The notes under the pieces were generated by a model, which saw nothing but the letters and a program-made list of their open reading frames with translations, searched no databases and was not told the DNA's origin. A stretch of 64,000 bases of DNA from Wolbachia endosymbiont (group B) of Eucosma cana (lineage in GTDB: Bacteria > Pseudomonadota > Alphaproteobacteria > Rickettsiales > Anaplasmataceae): assembly GCF_947250645.1 (NCBI RefSeq), contig NZ_OX366334.1, positions 682,001 through 746,000 on the forward strand, in the 5' to 3' direction. Made by a program: the position numbers and the translations under genes. Shown here one piece after another: positions 10,126 through 19,211 of the stretch (its first letter is position 1; each line of letters begins with the position of its first letter).

Positions 10126-10360
10126 CAGATATATAGATTATCATTATTATTGATACCTACTCAAGAGTTGCTATGGCAAACAGAGAAAACTGCAATTACT
10201 GCCGCTAATCTTTTTAATATATCTTTCTTTGATGGTGCTATTATCGCGCATTTTGACTGATATGGGCTATGATAAACCAGAAAATCACAGCTATATTTAG
10301 GAATTGAGACAAGGCCTCATTTAGGTAAATATTGCTATGCAGACTTTTCTTGATAGCAAG
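10126..10360 (+). pseudogene. Decayed IS481-family transposase fragment
   Basis: With several frame changes the plus strand reads IIIDTYSRVAMAN, KTAITAANLFNI, FFDGA, and finally GKYCYADF. The same motifs occur in the better-preserved IS481-type transposase at 62747-63680 (FIDTYSRVAFAKLYTEKTAI, ADLLNIPFFDE, HSGKYCYADLF). It is an rve-domain remnant with stops in every frame. The remaining DNA to 10497 shows nothing recognisable. Confidence 0.6.
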
Positions 10361-10772
10361 CATATTGCTTTTTAGAAAAATATTAGTAGCATCAAACATA
10401 GAGATTGATATTAGTTTTTCTGTCAGATTAAGTTGCGTCTAGTACAACTGACTATGCAAATAAGCTAACAGAACTTGAGATATTTTAATTGTTAGTTTTA
10501 GGGTGTATTTTCGTGTTCATTGCTATGAATGGGCAGAGCTACCTCTTCGAGGTAGCTCATCGGATCACCTAAATCATGCTCTATTTCTACTTCAAACTTG
10601 AACCCTAACTTCTCGCAGAATTTATAGAAATATTCTTTAATAATATCAAATAAACTTATGCCATCAGTTTTATAATCTCTCAATTTTCGAGGTACAGTAA
10701 GTGACAATTTGCCATCTTTATATATCACATCATCTTTCCCATCTTGAGATTCAAGTGCGAATTCTAGTGAGC

Positions 10773-12068
10773 TATAATGCACCCCATAAACTAGACCAAA
10801 AAAAAATGGTTGATCCGAGTAGGAAGGTAAAGGGGTAAAAGTATGGCAACAAAAAAATATGAACCAGAGTTAAAAGCAAAGATAGCTTTGGAAGCAATAA
10901 AAAATCAAAAAAGCACAGCTGAGATATGTAGTGAATATAAAATACCATCAACAAATCTATATGATTGGCGTGATAGAGTATTGGCAAGGTTAAAAGACCT
11001 ATTTGTTGAAGAAAGTGAAAGTGCGAGAAAACAAAGAATCTTAGCGCAAGAAATAGAAAGTTTACATAAAGTAATAAGAGAATTGACAGTGGAAAATAGC
11101 TATTTGAAAAAAAAATTACTGAAATAAGCAAAAAAGATAGAGTAAGGTTTATAGAAAAAGATTCTGATCTGTCAATTAGGAAACAGGCTGATTTATTGGG
11201 GATTTGCAGATCTAGCCTATATTATAGGCCTATAATTAATAACGAAAGTGAAGTAGCAAATTTGATTCAAGAAGTATATTTGGCTTCTGATTGCCGTTAT
11301 GGATATCGTAAAATTACTGCTGAAATCATAGCGAGTGGAGTAGTAGTCAATCACAAAAAAATCTTAAGAATTATGAAAAAAATGAAGATTAGTGGGCTGT
11401 ATTGTAGAAAAAGATGTAATACAAGTATTAAAGAAAAAAAGCATAAAATATATCCTTATTTACTCAAAGATTTGATTATTTGTAGAGTTAATCAGGTATG
11501 GGCTACTGATATAACATATATTATGGTAGAAGGTAAGTTTATCTATTTTGTGGCAATAATGGACTTGTATAGTCGCTATATTATTGCTCATTCATTATCA
11601 CCATATCTCGATGCTGGATTTTGCCTTTATACTCTCAAAGAAGCTCTAAAACAAGGTAAACCTGAGATTTTTAATAGTGATCAGGGGGTGCAGTTTACTA
11701 GCTACAACTTTATTATGGAATTAGAGCGTGCTAATATTAAAATCAGTATGGACCATAAAGGACGTTACTTCGACAATATATTTGTTGAGCGCTTATGGAG
11801 AACTTTAAAGCAAGAAGCTATATATTATTATAGACCAAATAGTATCAGAGATTTAAATCTTATAATAAATGATTTTGTTGCTTGGTATAACTATAGAAGG
11901 CGACATCAGACTCTACATTATAAAGTTCCTGCTGATCTTTATTATCATAAACAGTAAATGAATATATTGATAAATACTTTAAATGTGTGTCGACGTATTT
12001 ATCAACATATTCATTTTAAAAATCGGATCACTTTGAAAAAAATGGTCTAGACAAATGGGTGCATTATA
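10773..12068 (+). mobile_element. IS3-family insertion sequence, copy 1 (complete)
   Basis: A 1296-bp element whose ends share the 12-bp inverted repeat TATAATGCACCC. The same element occurs at 45271-46566 and 57839-59134, and truncated at 23211-24138. After the transposase stop lies a 22-bp imperfect palindrome (11956-11977 with 11995-12016). Copy 1 has the variants KVIREL and GRYFDN; copy 2 has KVIREL/GRCFDN; copy 3 has KVIGEL/GRCFDN. Confidence 0.9.
10843..11957 (+). CDS. IS3-family transposase OrfA/OrfB (copy 1)
   Basis: OrfA (10843-11127, 94 aa) is a helix-turn-helix protein (STAEICSEYKIPSTNLYDWRD) with a C-terminal leucine-zipper-like coil. OrfB is open in the -1 frame from the run of nine A at 11107-11115, reading KKITEISKKDRVRFIEKDS before LGICRSSLYY, to 11957. 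Its DDE catalytic residues are in WATDITYI, NSDQGVQF and FVERLWRTLKQE. The A9 run at the frame overlap fits the -1 programmed frameshift that makes OrfAB transposase in this family. OrfA alone usually acts as a repressor or regulator. Confidence 0.9.
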
Positions 12069-12482
12069 AGGTATCCCTTGATTTTTATAATACCTATCCC
12101 AAACTTCATCAAAATTGTATTGCTTAGCTCCGTCTATCAATGCACCAATTAAACTTTGGTCTAGATTTTTGCTGTTAATAACAAATCTCATTCTTCGAAA
12201 ATCTTCATACATCTGCTCACCAGTGTTTGCTGACTCATTGGTTTTATCAGCCCTTAACCTGCTAAAATCAAACTTTTCCGCTTGAGCCTTTAGCGTAACT
12301 ACTGGATTTCCCTTTTTTTCCTGTATAGAGTTGTTCATTGTTAATACTTTGATATGAATTGCTGATAGTATAATAATACATAAAAATAGTTAATATGTCA
12401 ATAATATACTTAACATAGACAGTCATAATAGGGTGACAGGATTTTAGTAAGGCTCTATTATGAATAAACGGTTTTACACAGT

Positions 12483-14522
12483 ATGAATGTTGATGAGCAG
12501 TCAAGTGTGCTGACTTTTCTAAATAGTAAAATTGAGAATATACTAAAGTTTCATTCCGCAATATTGCCTAAACTTTGCGGTGGAGACAGAGTAATGGACT
12601 TGCTGTTTTATAGGCCGCTCAGTTATGTGGATAGAAGTAAATCACTACCTGATGCTCAAGTGGGAGAATTTACAACTTTTGTGGCAAAAGTGTATGAGCA
12701 CCAGCGCCCCACTGTTAGAGGTAGGCCATATAAAATAATCGTTGAAAGTGAAAGTCAGTATTTATTTATAGTTTTTTTTAATTACTCAGTTAAATATTTG
12801 TATAAATTATTTCCAGTTGGAACAGATATAGTAATCAGTGGTAAACTTGAAAAGTTTGCCGAACATTGGCAAATTACTCACCCAGATTACATGTTGTCTG
12901 ATATCAATCAATTTAAAGAAATAGCCTGCATAGAGCCAATTTACCAATTATGTCGCGGTATTACTAACAAGAGCATTAGAAACATAATAAGTTCTAATCT
13001 AAAAGATTTGCCTGATTTGCCAGAGTGGATAGATGAAACATTAATCAAGCAAAAGAAATGGCTGAATTGGAAAGAAAGCATCATAAGATTGCACAGACCG
13101 AGCTCACTCGCAGAAGCAGAAGTTTGCAGAGAAAGACTTGCTTATGATGAGCTATTTGCGTACCAGTTGGCACTAAAGCTTGCAAGGGAAAATCATGTAA
13201 AAAAAGAGGGAAAAGAATTTATAATATTGAGTAAATACAAAGAGCAGGTCTTAAATGAATTACCGTTCCAATTAACAAATGATCAAATTCGAGCGATAGA
13301 TGAAATCTCAGAAAGACAAAAATCCAGATACCGCATGGTAAGTCTGCTGCAAGGTGACGTTGGGAGTGGCAAAACTGTAGTTGCACTCTTTGCGATGCTG
13401 AATGTGGTAGAAAATAACATGCAAGCAGCTCTAATGGCACCAACTACTATCTTGGCTGAGCAACATTATAATTGGATCGAAGAAGCTCTATCTTGTACTG
13501 ATATAAAAGTTGCTTTGCTTACCGGTAAAACTGCGCGCAAGGAAAGAAAGATTATTATGAACGAACTTGCAAGTGGTATTTTAAATATAGTAATTGGTAC
13601 TCATGCATTATTTCAAGCCAACGTTACATTTAAAAATTTAGGACTCGCAGTCATAGACGAACAACAGCGATTTGGAGTGATACAGAGGAATCGGTTGGTA
13701 GGAAAAGGAGAAAATACCGATATACTTTTTGTTACTGCAACTCCCATTCCAAGAACCTTGCAGCAAGCTATGTATGGTGATGTTGAATGTTCTATTTTAA
13801 GGGAAAAACCAAAATCTAGATTGCCAATAAAAACCGTTATTATGAACGTTAAAAAAGTATCAGATATTATTCAAAAACTGAAAGATGCTATAAATAGAGG
13901 CGAAAAAGCATATTGGATTTGTCCATATATAGAAGAAAATGAAGAACTCAATGTTGCCGCAGCAGAAATACGCTTTCAGGAGTTACAAAAGACATTTTTT
14001 GATAGAGTTGGAATAATACACGGAAAACTAACTCAAGATCAGAAAGATCAAGTCATGTTTTCCTTCAAGAGAAATGAATTTTCTCTGCTTGTTGCAACCA
14101 CTGTGATAGAAGTTGGCATAGATGTACCAGATGCAACTATTATGATTATAGAGAATGCAGAACAGTTTGGGTTATCGCAATTACATCAGTTGAGAGGTAG
14201 AGTAGGACGAGGAAATAAACCGTCTTTTTGTGTACTGTTATATGACAATCTCAGTAAAAGTTCGTATTCAAAGTTAAAGATTATGTGTGAGTCACAAGAT
14301 GGATTTTATATTGCTGAAAAGGATATGATGCTGAGGGGTAGCGGAGATATTCTAGGCACAAAACAATCAGGGTGCATGGAGTTTAAATTTGCTGATTTAT
14401 ATGAGGACAGAGAATTGCTCAACCTTGCATATAATAGTGCAAAAGGTACAATAGCTAATTTTGAATTACTGCTTGATATATTTGAATATAGAAGTAGACT
14501 ACATTTTTCAAAATTTCAGTAA
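12483..14522 (+). CDS. recG: ATP-dependent DNA helicase RecG
   Basis: A 679-residue RecG, which regresses stalled replication forks and processes branched DNA. The N-terminal wedge (OB-fold) domain spans roughly residues 1-190. The helicase core follows: LLQGDVGSGKTVVA (Walker A), APTTILAEQH, IGTHALFQ, VIDEQQRFGV (a DEQQ variant of the DEQH box), FVTATPIPRTL, the second RecA domain with WICPYIEE, IHGKLTQDQKD, ATTVIEVGIDVPDA and QLHQLRGRVGRG, then the TRG-like MLRGSGDILGTKQSG. Length and motifs are complete. A short inverted repeat (TCCTTGAC at 14555-14562 with its complement at 14596-14603) lies just downstream. Confidence 0.96.
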   Translation: MNVDEQSSVLTFLNSKIENILKFHSAILPKLCGGDRVMDLLFYRPLSYVDRSKSLPDAQVGEFTTFVAKVYEHQRPTVRGRPYKIIVESESQYLFIVFFNYSVKYLYKLFPVGTDIVISGKLEKFAEHWQITHPDYMLSDINQFKEIACIEPIYQLCRGITNKSIRNIISSNLKDLPDLPEWIDETLIKQKKWLNWKESIIRLHRPSSLAEAEVCRERLAYDELFAYQLALKLARENHVKKEGKEFIILSKYKEQVLNELPFQLTNDQIRAIDEISERQKSRYRMVSLLQGDVGSGKTVVALFAMLNVVENNMQAALMAPTTILAEQHYNWIEEALSCTDIKVALLTGKTARKERKIIMNELASGILNIVIGTHALFQANVTFKNLGLAVIDEQQRFGVIQRNRLVGKGENTDILFVTATPIPRTLQQAMYGDVECSILREKPKSRLPIKTVIMNVKKVSDIIQKLKDAINRGEKAYWICPYIEENEELNVAAAEIRFQELQKTFFDRVGIIHGKLTQDQKDQVMFSFKRNEFSLLVATTVIEVGIDVPDATIMIIENAEQFGLSQLHQLRGRVGRGNKPSFCVLLYDNLSKSSYSKLKIMCESQDGFYIAEKDMMLRGSGDILGTKQSGCMEFKFADLYEDRELLNLAYNSAKGTIANFELLLDIFEYRSRLHFSKFQ

Positions 14523-14762
14523 TCTTCTAAGCCATAACCTTCATGAGTAGAAATTCCTTGACAGACGGGAGTATTTAATAAACCATACGCGTCAAGTCAA
14601 GGAAAAATAAGAGTGAAGAAGAAATTTTTACCATAAGAATAAATTATGCAGAGTTAATAGCAGGCTCTGTAAACAAAATGTTAGCAGGTCAAATTAATCA
14701 AGGGCAGGAAGTATAAAAATGGAAAAAAAGCGGTAACTTAGCCTAATGACAATAAATATATA
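14523..14762. other. Junction between the chromosome and the first prophage tail copy
   Basis: A 240-bp non-coding stretch. It holds the 8-bp inverted repeat mentioned under recG. At about 14620-14720 on the plus strand a broken frame reads INYAELIAGSVNKMLAGQINQGQEV then stop; it may be a fragment of some gene but I cannot assign it. The duplicated segment starts at 14763. Confidence 0.35.
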
Positions 14763-14873
14763 CACAGCTTTACTCTTTGTATAACAACATGTAACGACAA
14801 CACATATAACTGTTATCATCAGCCATAGAAAATTTATCTTAATGTTCTTACTTATTTTGTTCATGTCTAACAT
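14694..14873 (-). pseudogene. 5' remnant of an ankyrin-repeat gene
   Basis: The first 37 residues (MLDMNKISKNIKINF... to YTKSKAV) are identical to the ankyrin protein at 50967-51503, including its transmembrane segment. After the duplication breakpoint at 14763 the frame runs about 22 codons into unrelated DNA and stops at 14694. All ankyrin repeats are missing. Confidence 0.8.
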
Positions 14874-14910
14874 TTTTTTAGAATTAAATAACCATTTGCT
14901 TAAGTTTCAC

Positions 14911-15876
14911 TTAAACAGCTTTGCTCACTGTTGCTTCTACTATAGTTTGATATCCTCTGTTATTCAGAATATGTTCTGCCTTGCTAATTACCCATTCACC
15001 TTCAATTTCCTGACAAAATCCTGAAAGGCTGATCTTAGCTTCTGCAAATAATTCTGGATTACCAGGAACAGTTACATTTAAATTTGATGTACTACGTTTT
15101 AGTTGTTTTAACTTAGCTGCTGCTGCACTAATTGCTGATTCTGCGGTAGAGTAAAGCGTTTGCAGGGTATAACTTGGACCCTCATTTCCCACTTTCTCTT
15201 CTATAGTTTCTCCCTTTTCATAACTGTGCCATTTTGCAATAAAAGATCTATATTTGTTACGCACATTAAAATTTACCTCCCAATTTATAATATCTTTAGG
15301 TGTAAGTACTGTTGTACCTAACATCTTTCCAGTCGCTGATCTTGCTTCTCCCTTCGGAATAAAAATTATATATCCTCCTGCTGGTTTTACTAGTGCATCA
15401 TATTTTTTGCCTAATCCTTCCAAAAAACTCATGTCGCTTTCATCTGCTTGAATGGTATGTGGTATAAATATATTTTCAAATCTTTCAGCGACTTTACCTT
15501 CATACCCATGTTCTTGTGCTATTTCTTTAATCAAATCTCCCAAGGTAATGTCTTTCCATTCCTTTGATTTTCTTTCCTTTAATGATCCTCTTAAACTTGC
15601 AGCGTCACATTTTATTCTTAAAGTTTGTGGTGGACTTTGTATTGTAATTTGATTTGCCTTATATACCCCCATAGGTAATAAACCTGTTTCTTTATATCCT
15701 AGAAAAACCTGTAAATTACCCTTAAGTTCTAAAGCGCTAGAGCTATAATTAATGCATATCTCAGCTTCGTCACTTGTAGTACCGGATCCATCAGTTACAC
15801 GTAGTGATATTAAACTCTTTTTTAAAACCTCTGTTACTGGGTTATTTTTTGCTACTATATCAAAATCTGGTGTCAT
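14911..15876 (-). CDS. Phage tail protein D (late control D / tail hub), copy 1
   Basis: A 321-residue homologue of P2 gpD, the hub protein of the contractile-tail baseplate, related to the gp27 part of the T4 hub. Recognisable are an N-terminal PDFDIVA region, LGDLIKEIAQEHGYEGKV and QADESDMSFLEGLGKKYDA, the pattern of phage late control D proteins in which the hub forms its beta domains. The start overlaps the stop of the X gene by 4 bp, showing tight operon organisation. It is the last gene of the leftward tail operon; next in the intact copy comes the ankyrin gene. Confidence 0.85.
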   Translation of the reverse strand: MTPDFDIVAKNNPVTEVLKKSLISLRVTDGSGTTSDEAEICINYSSSALELKGNLQVFLGYKETGLLPMGVYKANQITIQSPPQTLRIKCDAASLRGSLKERKSKEWKDITLGDLIKEIAQEHGYEGKVAERFENIFIPHTIQADESDMSFLEGLGKKYDALVKPAGGYIIFIPKGEARSATGKMLGTTVLTPKDIINWEVNFNVRNKYRSFIAKWHSYEKGETIEEKVGNEGPSYTLQTLYSTAESAISAAAAKLKQLKRSTSNLNVTVPGNPELFAEAKISLSGFCQEIEGEWVISKAEHILNNRGYQTIVEATVSKAV

Positions 15877-16082
15877 TCATCTAAAATATTTATAACAGAT
15901 TCTTTCAATATTCTCTGAATTTTAGGAAGCTTAATTTTTAATCCAGCGGGCAAAAAACTTCCATGTTCTACAAGTCCTGGATTTTTAAGCAATACTTCCT
16001 CCACTGCTCCACTACTGTATCCATAATGTTTCCAGCAAATGTAATCCAACATTTCGTTTTCTTTCGTGTAATAATAAATCAC
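15873..16082 (-). CDS. Phage tail protein X (LysM-like), copy 1
   Basis: A 69-residue protein of the P2 gpX family, a small LysM-like tail protein. The pattern YTKENEMLDYICWKHYG ... VLLKNPGL ... LPAGLKIKLP matches LysM-like tail proteins, which help tail assembly between U and D. It overlaps both neighbours by 4 bp (ATGA type), so translation is coupled. Confidence 0.85.
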   Translation of the reverse strand: MIYYYTKENEMLDYICWKHYGYSSGAVEEVLLKNPGLVEHGSFLPAGLKIKLPKIQRILKESVINILDE

Positions 16083-16429
16083 TTACTGTAACTTTTTAAC
16101 TTCAAAATAAACTCAACTTTTCTCGGTTTTCCATCAGGAAAAAATAATATCTGTTTTTCTTCTACATTAATAATGACAAAATTCCCAAGTATATTTCCTG
16201 AATTATCAACTAGAACGTGTGGTTCTTGAGTGTTACGTATATTTTTTAGCTGTTCTAAGCCATTACTCTGATAATGTGGATAAATCACTCCTGTCAGATC
16301 AATACATTCAATTCCTGAGCCAATGTTTTGTAGCGACGTTTTTTCAATACATTCAATTGTATACCACCTTTTTTCTTTACTGTATCTTAGGCTTATTGGT
16401 TCAAGCTTACATTTTCCAAGCAACATCAA
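16079..16429 (-). CDS. Phage tail protein U, copy 1
   Basis: A 116-residue homologue of P2 gpU. The blocks WYTIECIEKTSLQNIG, GVIYPHYQSNGLEQLKNIR and ILGNFVIINVEEKQILFFPDGKPRKVEFILKL are typical: U proteins bind between tube and tape measure and share the DGxPRKxEFxLxL ending. It overlaps the tape measure gene upstream by 4 bp and X downstream by 4 bp. Confidence 0.88.
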   Translation of the reverse strand: MMLLGKCKLEPISLRYSKEKRWYTIECIEKTSLQNIGSGIECIDLTGVIYPHYQSNGLEQLKNIRNTQEPHVLVDNSGNILGNFVIINVEEKQILFFPDGKPRKVEFILKLKSYSK

Positions 16430-18711
16430 TGTAACTCTTCAACTATATCAAAAAGTGCCCCACGTGCTTGTTCTCTAAATCGTTCTATTACTGCATCAGC
16501 AACGCTGCGGACATCTTCAGACTTAATGTTGATATTAAACGTTTGATAGAATGCTTGGTTATATACTTTAGATTCCCTATTTTCATATCTACTTTTCTTG
16601 AATGCTTTCTCAATTTCTTCTTGTTCCATAGCTCTTTTTTCTTCTATAACACCTTTAACTTTAAAACTCTCAAAATTGCCTTTACTATTTTCTGAAAATT
16701 GTTTAATAGCACTATTACTTGTCAATGGGTTTCCGTTACTGAAAATGCTATTTTTAGAAAGCCTATTAACAACATTTCCATTATTTTCAAATTTTCTAAT
16801 CGGGCTATTCTCAGCAAATATGCTACTAACTGTATTTCTCATCCATGAAAAAGCTTTTCCTATAGGTTCAATGAGTGATTTCCAAAAGCTAGAGAAAAAG
16901 TCTTTCACTTTTTGCCAGTTAGTGAGAACATAAGCTGCACCAGAAACAAGACTCGCTATTAAAAGTCCAATTGGGTTAGTCATTACAGCTAGTGTTATTG
17001 CTCTTAGCCCTGTTATTACTGCAGGAAAAACTATACTTGATAAAGATGAAAATGTTGTCAGTATTGTTGCTTTAAGACCAAAAATTGTACTTCCTAATAA
17101 AGTAATTCCATAGCCTAATCCCACTACTAAGACTTTCAAACTTATCAAAGCTGCTAAAGTACTCATGATTGCCGTAGTTAAAGTTGGATATTTTTCTGCA
17201 AAAGAAGCTATACGCTCTGTTATTGCTTTCAAACTTCCAGCTACATAATTTAAAGTAGGCAACATTACTGACCCTAGATTCATGCCAGCTTCAAATACTG
17301 CATTTTTAAGTAATTGTAATTTATTAGCTGTAGTATTTGCCCGATTGTTAAATTCGTCCTGCATTGAAGCGTTATATTTTTCTTTATCAGCTAAATGTTC
17401 AATAGCTTTCTTGTAAATGTCTAAGCTTCCTACTAAAAGAGCAATGTCATCTTGAAACCCAGAGCCAAACAAATTCATAAGAATACCAGCACGCTCTTGA
17501 TCGTCTATTCTTTTTAAAGTTTCAAGGAATTGCAATATTGCCTCTTGAGGATTTTTTTTAATAGTTTGTTCGAGCTCTTCTATACTTGTTCCCATCTCAT
17601 CTAATGCATCGTGAAATTCAGGACTTTGCTCTCTTGCGGTCTGTAGTTTACTAAGAAAGTTATTTATAGCAGTTGCTGCTTTTTCAGGTTGTTTACCTAA
17701 ACTTATGAATGCACTTGCTAAGCTACTTGCTTGATCAATTTCTAAACCAAACTGTTTAGCATTACCACCAATTCTATTCAGTGTAAGAACCATTTCCTTT
17801 GCTTTGGCAGCAGTATTATCTGAAAGATGGTTTATTATGTTACCTACATTTTCCATACCATCAACTTTAATTCCATAGACATTGGATATTTTTGCAATAG
17901 CATTACCAGCTTCTTCTGCCGACATATCAAACGCTGTGGTCATTTTGGCAACTACTGTTGTAAACTTCATAAGATCATTTTTGTCAATACCAAGTTGACC
18001 ACCGCTTGCAGCTATTTGTGCTAATTCTGCAGCTGACAAAGGTATTTCACGAGATAACTTTTTGAGCTCTTGAGCAAATTTACTAGCTTCATTTTTTTTA
18101 CTATCAAACCTTACTACTTTCTTTACATCAGCCATGGCCGATTCAAAATCAATAGCAACTTTAATTGGCGCTGCAAGCGAAAGACCTAGTCCAATAGTCT
18201 CTATAATTTGTGACTTAAAATGTGCTTTGCTTGCTAAAAAACTTTGGTGACTACGTATTGCAGATCCAAGCTTACCATACTTGCCTTTCAGCGCTTCAAT
18301 GGACGAGCCAAGTTTATATTGGTCGCTTACTAATGACTTAATATTTCTTCCACTTTTTCTTACTTCTTCATTAAATGAATGCAAAGCATCTCTCTTTTTC
18401 AAATATGCTTCTTTTGCTTTTATTGCGGAGGTTTTGGCCTTGTCAAATTCTGCTTTTAAAGTTTTGCTTGGTTTCTCTATTGCTTTCATTTGTTTAGCTA
18501 AAGATTTTACTTGATCTTCAAAGCCCTTCCACGACCCCCTGCTAGTCAAAACATCACTACCCAACTGCTTAAATTTTGATACTGATTTTAAAGATGAATC
18601 AAGCTTTCTTATATTCTCACCAAGACGAGTAAGTTGACTGCTACTTCCTTTTATTACAGTATTAAAACTGCCATCTAAGACTGCTCCGATTTTTATAGAT
18701 AACGTTGACAT
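16426..18711 (-). CDS. Phage tail tape measure protein, copy 1
   Basis: A 761-residue tape measure protein (TP901-type core), which sets tail length and is ejected with the DNA. An N-terminal coiled-coil region (to about 165) is followed by the conserved core (FESAMADVKKVVRF, AAELAQIAASGGQLGI, FTTVVAKMTTAFDMSAEEAGNAIAKI, ASLASAFISLGKQPEKAATAI). Central hydrophobic segments follow (MSTLAALISLKVLVVGLGYGI, TNPIGLLIASLVSGAAYVL), then a variable C-terminal tail. The ATG directly follows the stop of E' (TAA-ATG), and the gene overlaps U by 4 bp. Confidence 0.9.
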   Translation of the reverse strand: MSTLSIKIGAVLDGSFNTVIKGSSSQLTRLGENIRKLDSSLKSVSKFKQLGSDVLTSRGSWKGFEDQVKSLAKQMKAIEKPSKTLKAEFDKAKTSAIKAKEAYLKKRDALHSFNEEVRKSGRNIKSLVSDQYKLGSSIEALKGKYGKLGSAIRSHQSFLASKAHFKSQIIETIGLGLSLAAPIKVAIDFESAMADVKKVVRFDSKKNEASKFAQELKKLSREIPLSAAELAQIAASGGQLGIDKNDLMKFTTVVAKMTTAFDMSAEEAGNAIAKISNVYGIKVDGMENVGNIINHLSDNTAAKAKEMVLTLNRIGGNAKQFGLEIDQASSLASAFISLGKQPEKAATAINNFLSKLQTAREQSPEFHDALDEMGTSIEELEQTIKKNPQEAILQFLETLKRIDDQERAGILMNLFGSGFQDDIALLVGSLDIYKKAIEHLADKEKYNASMQDEFNNRANTTANKLQLLKNAVFEAGMNLGSVMLPTLNYVAGSLKAITERIASFAEKYPTLTTAIMSTLAALISLKVLVVGLGYGITLLGSTIFGLKATILTTFSSLSSIVFPAVITGLRAITLAVMTNPIGLLIASLVSGAAYVLTNWQKVKDFFSSFWKSLIEPIGKAFSWMRNTVSSIFAENSPIRKFENNGNVVNRLSKNSIFSNGNPLTSNSAIKQFSENSKGNFESFKVKGVIEEKRAMEQEEIEKAFKKSRYENRESKVYNQAFYQTFNINIKSEDVRSVADAVIERFREQARGALFDIVEELH

Positions 18712-19078
18712 TTAGACCTCTTTGCTGTTTCTTCCCATAAGATAAATTCGTTAAATTCCATATCAAGAATGTGCTCAACTCCACCACCTATGATAGAGCT
18801 AAGCACGAGTACTTCTAATCTCAAGTTTTTTGGATAATTGGTGAAAAAAAATCCTTTAATACCTCTTGAATTTTCACATAATCAGCAATATCTAACTCTT
18901 CAATTGCTTCTTTTGCAACTGATGTCAGGTTGGCAGTCAAAGTCACTTCCTTATTTAGGTCACTACCATTAATGCGTTCTATTGCCAAATAGTCTCTAAC
19001 TTTTGGACGTCTAATGGTAAGTTCTGAAACAGAAATTCCATCAACTGTTATTGGGTTATTAAGTGTTATAGCTTGCAT
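18712..19078 (-). CDS. Tail assembly chaperones E and E' (frameshift pair), copy 1
   Basis: E is the 85-residue product of 18821-19078, starting after a strong ribosome binding site (AAGGAGGAAC just before ATG) and resembling P2 gpE tail assembly proteins (ELTIRRPKVRDYLAIERI). Just before its stop lies a run of six A (18826-18831 on the complement). A -1 shift there enters a second frame, KNLRLEVLVLSSIIGGG onward, about 40 codons to a TAA at 18712-18714. That is the position, direction and length expected for the E+E' fusion of P2-like phages. The fusion is thought to coat the tape measure during tail assembly, and the tape measure gene follows at once. Confidence 0.78.
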
Positions 19079-19211
19079 GTTCCTCCTTAAAAAGTTAATT
19101 AAATAAAAGTCTATATCGGCTTTTACATAACTAATTTTTTTTACTATAGTTTTTGTGTTTGATTAACGATCCTTCATACTAAATTTCTCAATATAAAGAT
19201 GATAGTAGGGT

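Larger units (their letters stand above)
10498..12338 (-). pseudogene. Hypothetical gene split by an IS3 insertion
   Basis: The 5' half (12069-12338) encodes about 90 residues from MNNSIQEKKGNPVV to YYKNQGIP, and the 3' half (10498-10772) about 90 residues from SSLEFALESQDG to a stop after HSNEHENTP. The IS3 copy at 10773-12068 separates them. The frames rejoin exactly if TATAA is counted once between the halves. The reconstructed protein would have about 184 residues, mixed alpha/beta, soluble, with no family I recognise (notable stretches: EDFRRMRFVINSKNLDQSL, SLFDIIKEYFYKFCEKLGF). Whether any product is made after the insertion is doubtful. Confidence 0.6.

Noticed and set aside
10772..11131. 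Hydrophobic ORF antisense to IS3 OrfA
   Set aside because: Poly-Leu/Phe product caused by the A-rich sense strand; no independent support.
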